Source of the DNA: Marifrigoribacter sp047730175 | Lineage (GTDB): Bacteria; Bacteroidota; Bacteroidia; Flavobacteriales; Flavobacteriaceae | Assembly: GCF_047730175.1 (NCBI RefSeq) | Contig: NZ_CP159833.1 | Location: forward strand, 2,542,001 to 2,606,000 | Direction: 5' to 3' | Length of the DNA: 64,000 nucleotides | Shown here: in pieces, positions 51,857 to 61,425 of the stretch | How positions within the stretch are numbered: the stretch's first letter is position 1 | Layout: each line of letters begins with the position of its first letter | Made by a program: the position numbers and the translations under genes | The notes under the pieces: generated by a model | Told to the model about the DNA's origin: nothing | Databases searched by the model: none | The model's input: the letters and a program-made list of their open reading frames with translations, nothing else

Positions 51857-51858
51857 AG

Positions 51859-52869
51859 ATGGAAGCAACTGTTGAAAAATATACATTTAAAGATTTTGCA
51901 ACCGATCAAGAAGTAAGATGGTGTCCCGGATGTGATGATTATGTTATCTTAAGAGCGATGCAAAAAGCACTTCCAGAAATGGGAGTTAAAAAAGAAGATA
52001 TCGTATTTATTTCTGGTATTGGGTGCTCATCAAGGTTTCCCTACTATGTTGATACCTATGGAATGCACGGAATTCACGGAAGAGCTCCAGCAATTGCTTC
52101 TGGAGTTAAGTTAGCAAATCCAGATTTAAGAGTTTGGGTAATTACTGGGGATGGAGATGCTATGGCGATTGGAGGAAATCATTTTATTCATTTGTTAAGA
52201 AGAAATTTAGATTTAAATATCATTCTTTTTAATAATGAAATATATGGATTAACGAAAGGTCAATTCTCACCAACTTCAACCGTTGGGCAAAAAACGAAGT
52301 CATCTCCTTATGGAAATACACAACCTCCTTTTTCTCCAGGAGAATTAGCTATAGGTGCCCAAGCAAGATATTTTGCTCGCGTAGGAGGGAACACTCCAAA
52401 AGAAATGACACAAATGTTTATTGATGCAGAAAAGTTTAAAGGAACTTCACTAATTGAAATTCTTCAAAACTGTAACATCTTTAATGATGGCTGTTTTGCA
52501 AAGTATACAGATAAAAATGTTCGCGATGACAAACAACTTTTTGTAGAAGATGGTAAGCCAATGATATTTGGGAAAGAAAAAAACAAAGGTTTGGTTTTAA
52601 ACAGACTTAAGTTAGAAGTAGTAACCATAGGAGAAAATAATATAACTGAAAAAGATATTTTGGTTCATGATGCTTGTGAACAAGACCCTACTTTGCATCA
52701 AATGCTAGTACGATTAGATTATCCCTTAGTTACAGGTGTTATTAGAAGCTTTTCTGATGTAACCCTAGAAGAAAGAGAAGCAGCCTTAACACTAGAGGTT
52801 AAATCTAAATCTAAGTTCACAAAAACTGCTGATTTATTTTTCTCAGGAGAAACATATGAAGTAGAGTAA
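51859..52869 (+). CDS. korB: 2-oxoacid:ferredoxin oxidoreductase, beta subunit
   Basis: A 336-residue thiamine-diphosphate subunit. The [4Fe-4S] ligands are in WCPGCDDY, GIGCSSR and QNCNIFNDGCF; the ThDP motif is WVITGDGDAMAIGGNHF with NNEIYGLTKGQFSPTS. The usual Gly after CPGC is Asp here (CDDY), a small deviation. It is encoded with KorA, 2 bp apart, and forms the catalytic heterodimer. Confidence 0.93.
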   Translation: MEATVEKYTFKDFATDQEVRWCPGCDDYVILRAMQKALPEMGVKKEDIVFISGIGCSSRFPYYVDTYGMHGIHGRAPAIASGVKLANPDLRVWVITGDGDAMAIGGNHFIHLLRRNLDLNIILFNNEIYGLTKGQFSPTSTVGQKTKSSPYGNTQPPFSPGELAIGAQARYFARVGGNTPKEMTQMFIDAEKFKGTSLIEILQNCNIFNDGCFAKYTDKNVRDDKQLFVEDGKPMIFGKEKNKGLVLNRLKLEVVTIGENNITEKDILVHDACEQDPTLHQMLVRLDYPLVTGVIRSFSDVTLEEREAALTLEVKSKSKFTKTADLFFSGETYEVE

Positions 52870-53032
52870 TATCGATTTATTTATTCCCAAAGCATTTGTA
52901 TTTATTTTTGGATCACATGATACCTATGTGAGAGTCAAATTTTTTTTGTGAAAACTTTTCATACATTTGATACTTGCCTATTATCCAAATTTCAAGGGCG
53001 TTTAAACGAATTAATCAAACAATAAAATAATT

Positions 53033-54529
53033 ATGCTCACAAAAATCATCGTACTCGCACTCTATGTCTCTGTACTATTTATAATTGGTATCATGGCATC
53101 CCGACGGATTAAAAGCATGAGTGATTTTTATGTGGGAGGAAAAAACATGGGTTTCTGGGCTGTAGCCTTTTCTGCCCGTGCTACAGGAGAATCAGGTTGG
53201 TTACTTATTGGTTTAACAGGAATGGGAGCTTTGGCTGGATACTCTGGATACTGGGTTGTTCTTGGAGAATTATTAGGCGTTTTTATTTCCTGGTTTTTTA
53301 TGGCCAAGCTATTCAAAAGGAAATCAGATGCGTATGGTTCGATCACGATACCAGATTACCTACAAAGTCATTTTAAGTCTAATACACACACTTTAAGAAT
53401 ACTTTCAGCCTCTGTGTTATCAATATTTGTAATCATCTATGTAAGCTCACAAATTGATGCAACAGGTATTGCCTTTGAGTCTCTACTAAATATCAACTAT
53501 TATACAGGGGCGCTAATTGGTTTTTTTATTGTCCTTATTTATATCTTTATTGGTGGATTTGTAGCGGCTGTATGGTCCGATTTATTTCAAGGTCTTTTGA
53601 TGTTCTTAGGATTAGTTCTACTTCCTATAGTGGTTTGGTTTTCTATGGATCATGGACAATCAATTACTGCAGGCTTACAAGCAATTGATCCAGCATTAAC
53701 CGATATTTGGGGAGGAAACGACGATGGTTGGATGAACCTTTTCACCATACTAGGCTTTTCAATGATCGGACTTGGATTCTTAGGATCACCACAGGTTTAC
53801 GTTCGTTTTATGTCTATTAAAAACGAAAATGAAATTAACAAAGGAAGATGGGTCGCTATTATATTTACGCTTCTTACCGATGCAGCAGCTGTAACGATTG
53901 GGATTCTAGCCAGAGTACTTTTCACTGAAAGCGGACAAGATCCTGAAGCTGTTTTTGGTGTAGGAGCTACAGATGTACTGAGTGTAATGACAGAAAATTT
54001 CCTTCCTTTGATCGTAGTTGCGATTTACGTAGCCATTGTGCTTTCTGCGATTATGTCTACCATTGATTCTTTACTAATCATTGCTTCAAGCGCTATCACA
54101 CGTGATTTTTATCAGAAAATTTTACGTCCAGATTTAAAAGACCATGAGCTTACTAAAATATCAAGAATTGTTACAATAATTATGGCAGTAATTGCCCTTG
54201 GAATAGCAATGGTAATTGCGATCGTCTCCCCTGAAAGGCAGGTATTCTGGGTCATTATTTTTGGTTGGTCGGGAATAGCCGCCACCTTCTGTCCGGTGAT
54301 CATTTTGACGCTCTTTTGGAAAGGCTTTACTGAAAAAGGGGCCATTGCATCTATGATCTCTGGTTTTTTATCTGTGATTCTATTTAAATTTGTGTTCCAA
54401 AACTTGGAAAGTGTTGGTGAATATTTTGTAGCTCTTGATGTACTCGCACCCTCCTTTTTAATTGCAATGATTTTTGGATGGATTTTTTCAAAAATGGACC
54501 CTTCCAAGGTTCAAGAAGATGAAAAATAA
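53033..54529 (+). CDS. putP: Sodium:solute symporter, PutP (proline)-like
   Basis: A 498-residue SSS-family transporter with about 13 membrane helices. The SSS signature GESGWLLIGLTGMGALAGY and WVVLGELLGVFISW are visible, with the typical sodium-site region AIVLSAIMSTIDSLL near residue 340. Together with the proline-type N-terminus (SDFYVGGKNMGFWAVAFSA) this suggests sodium-driven proline uptake; other solutes are possible. It is a single gene. Confidence 0.88.
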   Translation: MLTKIIVLALYVSVLFIIGIMASRRIKSMSDFYVGGKNMGFWAVAFSARATGESGWLLIGLTGMGALAGYSGYWVVLGELLGVFISWFFMAKLFKRKSDAYGSITIPDYLQSHFKSNTHTLRILSASVLSIFVIIYVSSQIDATGIAFESLLNINYYTGALIGFFIVLIYIFIGGFVAAVWSDLFQGLLMFLGLVLLPIVVWFSMDHGQSITAGLQAIDPALTDIWGGNDDGWMNLFTILGFSMIGLGFLGSPQVYVRFMSIKNENEINKGRWVAIIFTLLTDAAAVTIGILARVLFTESGQDPEAVFGVGATDVLSVMTENFLPLIVVAIYVAIVLSAIMSTIDSLLIIASSAITRDFYQKILRPDLKDHELTKISRIVTIIMAVIALGIAMVIAIVSPERQVFWVIIFGWSGIAATFCPVIILTLFWKGFTEKGAIASMISGFLSVILFKFVFQNLESVGEYFVALDVLAPSFLIAMIFGWIFSKMDPSKVQEDEK

Positions 54530-54558
54530 TTATTTGATGCTTTATTAATTAAGCTTAT

Positions 54559-55110
54559 TTAATCACAAGGGACTTTAAGTGTAACTTCATCAAAGATGTT
54601 CCATATTTCATGATTGAAGTCTTTTGGTGAAATATCACAAGAAATAATTTGCTTTTTAGCTCTAGTACAATAGCTCTCTTTAATTTGAATATTGAGAATG
54701 ATGTATTCTTTAGAGAAAAACTTATCATATACTCTCATTCTCCCTTTAAAACCATCATTTGTTTTAATGAATAAACAAATTGAGTTGTCTATTTTATTTG
54801 GATTAATACTTCCATCGGGTGCTTTCATAGTTACATCCATTAGTCCATCGTAATAGCTATTAAAATACGCTGTGAGTTTAGCTTCAGTCATTAGATCTCC
54901 TTGTTCTAAATACCAAACAAATGTGCATGCCAAAAATTCTTCACTTTTAGTATCAGACCATCCTGGAGCAAAACGTAAATCCTCAAAACCAACTAAATCA
55001 ATTGAAGGAGCATAACCTATAGGAAAGGGTATTATTTCACTTAATCAATTATCTGGTGCATTTAAAACAGTATCATGTTCTTGCCCATAAAAAGTAAACT
55101 TAATATACAT
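54559..55110 (-). pseudogene. Conserved protein gene with a single in-frame nonsense codon
   Basis: From an ATG at 55110 one frame runs to the stop at 54559, except for TGA at 55045-55047, where related text would read W (PDN-stop-LSEIIPFP). The rest is intact: IDLVGFEDLRFAPGWSDTKS, FVWYLEQGDLMTEAKLTAYF and a cysteine-rich end with ESYCTRAKKQIISCDISP. The family is not recognised. No signal peptide is visible, so the N-terminus may also be lost. A restart at a TTG at 54933 would give only the C-terminal 124 residues. Loss looks recent. Confidence 0.6.
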
Positions 55111-55139
55111 ACTAAATAGTTAAAATGTCCCAATGGAAT

Positions 55140-55184
55140 ATCAAACGGTCACATACCGCTTTATCAATAGAATTACCGTTTGAT
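55140..55184. repeat. Perfect 10-bp inverted repeat with 25-nt spacer
   Basis: ATCAAACGGT at 55140-55149 is the reverse complement of ACCGTTTGAT at 55175-55184. It lies upstream of the nonsense-mutated gene and downstream of prfB. It may be an operator or an RNA hairpin; no T run supports a terminator. Confidence 0.4.
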
Positions 55185-55194
55185 CAAGGACATA

Positions 55195-55223
55195 AAAAAC
55201 CCCATCCTTGAATAGGATAGGGC
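55195..55223 (-). terminator. Terminator after prfB
   Basis: CCCCATCCT pairs with AGGATAGGG (one wobble) across TTGAAT; on the minus strand a T tract follows. Confidence 0.7.
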
Positions 55224-55249
55224 AATCGTTTTGCTTTTTAAGAATCTAT

Positions 55250-56357
55250 TTAAAGTTCATCACTTTTTTCTCCTTGACCTTTCATCATTAAAAAGGCTTT
55301 TAGAAAACCATCGAGTCCTCCATTTAATACTGCCTCCGTGTTACCTGTTTCATGAGCTGTTCGAACATCTTTTATCAATTTATAAGGATGCAATACATAA
55401 TTACGAATCTGAGAGCCCCATTCAATTGCCATTTTATTGCCTTCAATTTCATCGCGTTGGGCTTGTTGCTTACGCAATTCGATTTCATACAGTTGCGACT
55501 TCAACATTTGCATGGCTTTTTCACGGTTTTCTAGTTGCGAACGAGTTTCAGAATTATGTATCACAATCCCAGAAGGTTCGTGTGTTAATATGGCTTTGGT
55601 TTCAACTTTATTTACGTTTTGACCTCCAGCACCACCACTTCTAGCAAATGCCCAAGAAATATCCGAAGGGTTAATGTCAATTTCTATACTGTCGTCAGCT
55701 AAGGGATACACATATACTGAAGCAAAACTTGTATGGCGCTTGGCATTACTATCGAAAGGTGAAATACGCACCAATCGATGCACACCATTTTCTCCTTTTA
55801 ACCAACCAAAGGCAAAATCACCTTCTATTTCTATAGTTACAGTTTTTACACCTGCCGAATCTCCAGCTTGATAGTTGAGTTCTTTTACTTTTAAATCGTT
55901 TTTTTCTGCCCACATTAAGTACATGCGCATGAGCATTTCTGCCCAATCACAACTTTCTGTACCTCCAGCACCTGCAGTAATTTGAAGAACTGCACTCATT
56001 ACATCACCTTCGTCACGCATCATATTTCGAAACTCTAGAGCTTCAATCGTATTGAATGCTTTTTCAAAAGCGGTTTCTACTTGTTCAGCAGTACCTTCAC
56101 CTTCTTTAAAAAATTCATATATTATTTCAGCTTCATCAGTAAGTGTAACGGAAGATTCGTAATCAATAATCCATTTTTTCTTTGTTCTCAAAGCTTTCAT
56201 GAAGATTTCAGCTTCTCTTGGCTTGTTCCAAAAATTAGGATCAAACGTTTTTTCTTCGTCGTTTGCTATTTCAATTTGTTTGCCAGCAACGTCAAAGATA
56301 CCCCCTTAACGCTTCCAGGCGCTCTTTAAGATCTTTAATTTGATCAAGTGTAATCAT
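55250..56357 (-). CDS. prfB: Peptide chain release factor 2, with programmed +1 frameshift
   Basis: RF2 reads UGA and UAA stop codons. The gene starts at ATG 56357 (MITLDQIKDLKERLEALRGYL), meets TGA at 56294-56292 and continues in +1 with DVAGKQIEIANDEEKTFDP; together about 368 residues. The tripeptide anticodon SPF is in VRISPFDSNAKRHTS and the catalytic GGQ in RSGGAGGQNVNKVETK. The shift makes synthesis depend on RF2 level. A caller that ignores it would report only the part from 56200. Confidence 0.95.
56291..56306 (-). promoter_or_regulatory. prfB recoding site
   Basis: On the minus strand AGGGGG (SD-like) TAT CTT TGA C: slippery CTT, in-frame TGA, following C. This matches the classic RF2 autoregulatory signal and is striking in a lineage that rarely uses Shine-Dalgarno sites. 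Confidence 0.9.
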
Positions 56358-56476
56358 TTATATGTGTTTTCAACAAAAATAGAATTTCCATTTACAGAAT
56401 GAAAGATATTATGTAATTTTTAAGTTAAATTGTTTTTCAATTTCATATTTTAGTGATTCATGTAATTTTTTATTAA

Positions 56477-58327
56477 ATGAAATTTATAATATACTCCTTT
56501 ATTTGTCTGTATTCAGTTTTGTCATTTTCACAAAATAATAGAAAAGTGCTCATTATTGGGATTGATGGCTGTAGACCTGATGCTATGGAAGTAGCATCAA
56601 CACCAATTATCGACGACCTTATTGCAAATGGTGTTTATAGTCCAGATGCCCTAAATGATGATATTACGATTAGCGGACCTGGTTGGTCTGCAAATATTTG
56701 TGGGGTTTGGTCAGATAAACATTTGGTTACAAATAATAATTTTGACGGGAATAATTACGAGCAATATCCGTCATTATTTCATTACATAGAAGACTTTAAT
56801 TCAGTTTTGTTAACAGCGTCTATATGCCACTGGTCACCTATTAATGATAATATAGTAGATGATACAGCAGATTTTACTTTAAATGTTTCTAGTGATGCAG
56901 GGGTTTCTTCAGAAGCAATTACTTATATTTCTGAAAACGATGTTGATGCTCTTTTTCTTCATTTTGATGATATAGATCATGCAGGACATAGCTATGGTTT
57001 TTCTCCAGATGTTCCTCAATATATTGATGCTATTGAAATAGTAGATGGACTAATAGCGCCAATTATTACAAGTATTGAGAATAGACCAAATTATGAAAAT
57101 GAAGACTGGTTAATTTTAGTTACAACAGATCACGGAGGAAAAAACAACTCACATGGCGGGTCTAGTTTTGAAGAAGAAAATGTATTTTTTATAGCGAGTG
57201 GAAACTCTATTGAAACAGAAGTAATAGAAAAAGATATAATTATTGTAGAACCTCCACTAAATTGTTTGTCTGAAGAATTGGAATTACAATTCGATGGTGA
57301 AAATGATTATGTATTTGTAGCTCAGGATGCTTTATTTGATTTTGGGGCAGATCGTGATTTTACAATCGAATGTCGTTTAAGAACAAACTCTGGAGGCGAT
57401 GTTTCTATCGTAGGTAATAAAGATTGGGACACTGGATTAAACCCTGGATTTGTATTGTCATTTGCTTTGCCAGATGGAGAATCTTGGAAAGTGAATATTG
57501 GTGATGGATCTAATAGAGTGGATATAAACACAGGGGGAACTATTACTGATAATGAATGGCATACTATAAGTGTTAGTTTTAATAGAGATAGTTTTATGAA
57601 AATTTATTTGGATGGTAGTTTCGTTGAGGAAGCTTCTATCACCAACATTGGAGATATCAATGTTGGTGAAGGCCTTTATTTTGGTGCTGATATAGACACA
57701 GGGTACGATTTTCAAGGGGCTATTGCAGAAGTGCGAATTTGGGATTCAGTTCTTATTGAAAATGAAATTGCAAATTGGTATTGTCAAACAATAGATAATA
57801 CACATCCAAATTACAATCAACTTTTAGGATATTGGAAATTAAATGATAATACTGGAAATACTGCGATAGATTATTCAATTAATGATAATGATGGAATTAT
57901 TGAAGGTGCTGCTTGGGGGAATCCAAGCACAGAGGAATATGATTATTCAAATACTCCAAGGATTGTAGATATACCTTATACTGCTTTAACACATTTATGT
58001 ATTATAATAGAAGAAGATTGGGGTTTAGATGGTAAAAGTTGGATTCCTGAATGTAATATTGTAGGCGTTGAAGATAATTTACTAGAAAAAAATATTACTC
58101 TATATCCAAATCCAATTAATTCAGTTTTAGAAATTCAGTTAAATGAATTAAATTTTGAAAATCAAATAATACTGGAAGTCTTAACAATAAATGGAAAGAA
58201 AATATTTCAGAAAAACCTAACAAATAAAAAAGTTAGAATAGATTTATCACAATTATCTACAGGCATTTACTTATTAAAAATTTCAGATTCAAATTCAAGT
58301 ATTGTAAAAAAAATAATCAAATCATAA
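56477..58327 (+). CDS. Type I phosphodiesterase-like protein with LamG domain and T9SS tail
   Basis: The 616-residue protein has a signal peptide (IIYSFICLYSVLSFSQ), a metal-dependent phosphodiesterase/alkaline-phosphatase-fold domain (about 25-250: IIGIDGCRPDAME, ISGPGWSANICGVW with the probable Ser nucleophile, HFDDIDHAGHSYGF and TTDHGGKNNSHGG), then a LamG/concanavalin-like domain (about 270-430: ALFDFGADRDFTIECRLR, GNKDWDTGLNPGFVLSF), and a T9SS tail (ITLYPNPINSVLEIQL). It is probably extracellular, cleaving phosphate esters on a polysaccharide- or nucleotide-like target; the substrate is unknown. Confidence 0.82.
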   Translation: MKFIIYSFICLYSVLSFSQNNRKVLIIGIDGCRPDAMEVASTPIIDDLIANGVYSPDALNDDITISGPGWSANICGVWSDKHLVTNNNFDGNNYEQYPSLFHYIEDFNSVLLTASICHWSPINDNIVDDTADFTLNVSSDAGVSSEAITYISENDVDALFLHFDDIDHAGHSYGFSPDVPQYIDAIEIVDGLIAPIITSIENRPNYENEDWLILVTTDHGGKNNSHGGSSFEEENVFFIASGNSIETEVIEKDIIIVEPPLNCLSEELELQFDGENDYVFVAQDALFDFGADRDFTIECRLRTNSGGDVSIVGNKDWDTGLNPGFVLSFALPDGESWKVNIGDGSNRVDINTGGTITDNEWHTISVSFNRDSFMKIYLDGSFVEEASITNIGDINVGEGLYFGADIDTGYDFQGAIAEVRIWDSVLIENEIANWYCQTIDNTHPNYNQLLGYWKLNDNTGNTAIDYSINDNDGIIEGAAWGNPSTEEYDYSNTPRIVDIPYTALTHLCIIIEEDWGLDGKSWIPECNIVGVEDNLLEKNITLYPNPINSVLEIQLNELNFENQIILEVLTINGKKIFQKNLTNKKVRIDLSQLSTGIYLLKISDSNSSIVKKIIKS

Positions 58328-58402
58328 GTTAATTTTTGTAATTACTTAAAACAAAATATCTAATTTTCAATTGATTCTAATATATTTAAGAAATTTTATA
58401 AC

Positions 58403-60808
58403 ATGAAGCAGTTAACCATCCTATTTGTTTTGTTCTTCGGAATCAATTCACTTTCAGCACAATTTCTAGAAAGCAAAAAAAATCTAATTACTTCTGAAGG
58501 ATATTTTAATTTCCATTATACTGAAGATCAAGGAGAAATATACTTGGAGGTTTCAGAATTAAATAAAGAATTTTTATATGTTCATTATTTGAGCTCAGGT
58601 TTAGGGTCCAATGATATTGGATTGGATAGAGGACAAATTGGAGATGGAGTATTGGTGAAATTTATAAAGAGTGGAAATAAACTATTATTAGTGCAAACCA
58701 ATCAGAAGTTTCGTGCAAATACAGATAATGAACTAGAAAAAAAATCAATAGAGCAAGCTTTTGTGAAATCTGTGCTACATGGTTTTCCTATTAAAGAGAT
58801 AAAAGGCAATAACTATATTATTGATTTAACGCCATTTTTATTATTAGACAGCCATGGTATAGCACTAACCTTAAAAAGAAAAAAGGAGGGGATTTATAAA
58901 TTAGATGAAAATAGGAGTGTTTTATGGATGGAGAATACTAAAGCCTTTCCTAAAAATGTAGAGTTCGAATCTTTAATAACTTTCTCTGGACAACCTACTG
59001 GAAAAAATATAATAACGGTAAGTCCAGATGCTACGTCGCTTTCATTTATTCAGCATCATAGTTTTGTTGAATTACCTGATAACACCTATCAGTCAAGGGT
59101 TTTTGATCCGCGTAGTGGCTCATATTCAATGGATTATATGGATTATGCAACACCAATATGGGAGCCTGTTAAAAAACGTTTTATTACCCGTCATCTTTTA
59201 GAAAAGAAACATCCTAATAAAGATTTAAGTCAAGCAAAGGAACCTATTGTTTATTATTTAGATCCTGGAACTCCAGAGCCTGTCCGTTCCGCTCTAATGG
59301 AAGGAGCAAGTTGGTGGAATCAAGCGTATGAAGCTATTGGGTTTAAAGATGCGTTTCAAGTTAAAATGTTACCCAAAGATGCAGATCCTTTAGATATACG
59401 CTATAATGTTATTCAGTGGGTGCATCGTTCTACAAGAGGATGGAGTTATGGAAGTACCATCACTGATCCACGTACAGGAGAAATTTTAAAAGGTCATGTA
59501 AGTTTAGGAAGCCTGCGTATTCGTCAGGATTTTATGATTGCGCAAGCATTAATGAATCAACCTTTTGCTGAAAGAGATGATAACTATCAACAGATGTTAG
59601 AAATGGCATTGGCACGAATTCGCCAATTAGCAGCACATGAAGTAGGGCACACCATTGGTTTTGCTCATAACTTTGCAGCGAGCACAAATAATAGAGCCAG
59701 TGTAATGGACTATCCACATCCTTCTTTGACATTAAAAAATGGTGTAGTTGACTTTTCGAATGCGTATGCAGTTGGAATAGGGGATTGGGATAAAGTAACA
59801 GTAGCTTATTCATATAGTGAATTTAAAAAAGGTACTTCTGAAAAAGAGGAGCTAAATAATATTTTAAATGAGGCCTTCTTAAAAGGATATCGATATATTT
59901 CAGATAGAGATGCTAGAGCACAAGGGGGTGCACATGGTAAAGCACATCTTTGGGATAATGGAAGTAATGCATATGAAGAATTACAGAATGTATTAAATAT
60001 AAGAGAGAAATCAATTGACAACTTTTCAGAAGATAATATTCCCACAGGAACACCTTTTTCAGTATTAGAAGACGTTTTTGTACCCTTGTATTTCTTTCAT
60101 AGGTTTCAGACAGAAGCAGCGGTAAAAATGATTGGAGGTTTGGATTATTCATATTCAGTTAAAGGTGATAAAAGTGAAGCCGTTAGACATATTCCGAAGC
60201 AAGAACAAGAACAAGCATTGCGAATAGTTTTAAAAACATTAGAGGCGAATATCTTAGCGATACCGGAAGATAAATTGTTATTATTTCCTCCAAGAACTAT
60301 GGGCTATCCAAGAAGCCGAGAATCTTTTAAAAGCAAGACAGGTGTTTCGTTTGATGCCCTTGGAGCTGCAGCAACAGCAAGTGAAATGACGCTTAGCTTA
60401 TTGCTAAACCCTGAACGAGCCAACCGATTAATTCAGCAAAAATCTATAGAAATTGATAACTTAGGGTTTCAAGATGTATTGAATGGATTGATTCGTACTA
60501 CTATTGCACCTATACATGATTCAGAATATATTAAAGAAGTTCATAGAACTATCCAGTTTGTGACCTTACATCATTTAATGAATTTAGCAGCACATAAAAA
60601 AAGTATTCCACAAGTTAAAGCAATGGTGAATAAAGCGATTGAACGTTTGGCTAAGAATAGTGAAACTAAGGAGGATAATCAATCTATGCAGTTAATCAGA
60701 GAGATTAATGAATTTAAAAAACATCCAGAAAAATTTGTTTTAAAACGAACTTCAATGATTCCCGATGGGAGCCCGATAGGAAGTTTTCAATGTTATTTTA
60801 ATAATTAA
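58403..60808 (+). CDS. Zinc-dependent metalloprotease (DUF5117/DUF4953 type)
   Basis: An 801-residue secreted protein (signal ILFVLFFGINSLSAQ). The central region carries the metzincin-like zinc site AAHEVGHTIGFAHNFAAS (HExxHxxGxxH), with the Met-turn region SVMDYPHPS after it. The N-terminal half (GSYSMDYMDYATPIWEPVKK) and C-terminal DUF4953-like part are typical of this Bacteroidota family. A role in extracellular or periplasmic protein digestion is inferred. No T9SS tail is visible at the end. It is followed 12 bp later by a small secreted protein. Confidence 0.88.
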   Translation: MKQLTILFVLFFGINSLSAQFLESKKNLITSEGYFNFHYTEDQGEIYLEVSELNKEFLYVHYLSSGLGSNDIGLDRGQIGDGVLVKFIKSGNKLLLVQTNQKFRANTDNELEKKSIEQAFVKSVLHGFPIKEIKGNNYIIDLTPFLLLDSHGIALTLKRKKEGIYKLDENRSVLWMENTKAFPKNVEFESLITFSGQPTGKNIITVSPDATSLSFIQHHSFVELPDNTYQSRVFDPRSGSYSMDYMDYATPIWEPVKKRFITRHLLEKKHPNKDLSQAKEPIVYYLDPGTPEPVRSALMEGASWWNQAYEAIGFKDAFQVKMLPKDADPLDIRYNVIQWVHRSTRGWSYGSTITDPRTGEILKGHVSLGSLRIRQDFMIAQALMNQPFAERDDNYQQMLEMALARIRQLAAHEVGHTIGFAHNFAASTNNRASVMDYPHPSLTLKNGVVDFSNAYAVGIGDWDKVTVAYSYSEFKKGTSEKEELNNILNEAFLKGYRYISDRDARAQGGAHGKAHLWDNGSNAYEELQNVLNIREKSIDNFSEDNIPTGTPFSVLEDVFVPLYFFHRFQTEAAVKMIGGLDYSYSVKGDKSEAVRHIPKQEQEQALRIVLKTLEANILAIPEDKLLLFPPRTMGYPRSRESFKSKTGVSFDALGAAATASEMTLSLLLNPERANRLIQQKSIEIDNLGFQDVLNGLIRTTIAPIHDSEYIKEVHRTIQFVTLHHLMNLAAHKKSIPQVKAMVNKAIERLAKNSETKEDNQSMQLIREINEFKKHPEKFVLKRTSMIPDGSPIGSFQCYFNN

Positions 60809-60820
60809 TATATTTTAAAG

Positions 60821-61420
60821 ATGAAAAAAATACTGATAACCTTACTAATTTTAGGTGCTACAATTACCTATGCTCAAAATGATGAAGCTTATGTTGATGG
60901 ACTTGTTTCTGAATTTACTGAAACTCTTGATGGAGATTGGTTTTCTAATAAACGTCATTGCTTAGGAGAAAATAAAATGTTCTTTATGAATGATGGAAGT
61001 CGTTGTATGTCAAAAGAGTCTTATTTTGAAGTATTTATCTTTTGGGAAGTGGAAAATAAAACCAATATAAAGAAATTTGATAGTTGTGGTGAGTATGAAA
61101 GTACTACGTTCGATAAATCACTTTTTGTATTTGATTTTAAGATAGATATAAAAAATAAAGGAGTTAAAAAGTATGAAGTTTCTAATCCCGAAAACAAACC
61201 TACTTCTAGCACTGGAATTTATTCTTGTTACCGTACTTTTGTATTTAAATCGGGTGAAGAAATATATACAAACACCTACAATTTATACGATTTAACTAAC
61301 GCATCAACACAAAAAAACATTAATTTCTCATATAATAATGATTTAAAATTAGTAGAAATAGATGTTCAGATTGATGCTGTTATTCCAGTATATGATAGTT
61401 CAGCAGAAAGAAAAAAATAA
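60821..61420 (+). CDS. Secreted protein of unknown function
   Basis: This 199-residue protein has a signal peptide (ILITLLILGATITYAQ). The mature part contains four cysteines (KRHCLGEN, SRCMSK, DSCGEYES, YSCYRTF), possibly two disulfides, and beta-rich text (FVFDFKIDIKNKGVKKYEVS). I do not recognise the family. It follows the metalloprotease by 12 bp and precedes the aldolase by 5 bp, so it is part of that transcript and may be periplasmic. Confidence 0.6.
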   Translation: MKKILITLLILGATITYAQNDEAYVDGLVSEFTETLDGDWFSNKRHCLGENKMFFMNDGSRCMSKESYFEVFIFWEVENKTNIKKFDSCGEYESTTFDKSLFVFDFKIDIKNKGVKKYEVSNPENKPTSSTGIYSCYRTFVFKSGEEIYTNTYNLYDLTNASTQKNINFSYNNDLKLVEIDVQIDAVIPVYDSSAERKK

Positions 61421-61425
61421 ACCCT

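Noticed and set aside
55231..55644. Plus-strand open frame of 137 codons
   Set aside because: Antisense to prfB; low-complexity His/Phe/Leu text with no family pattern.
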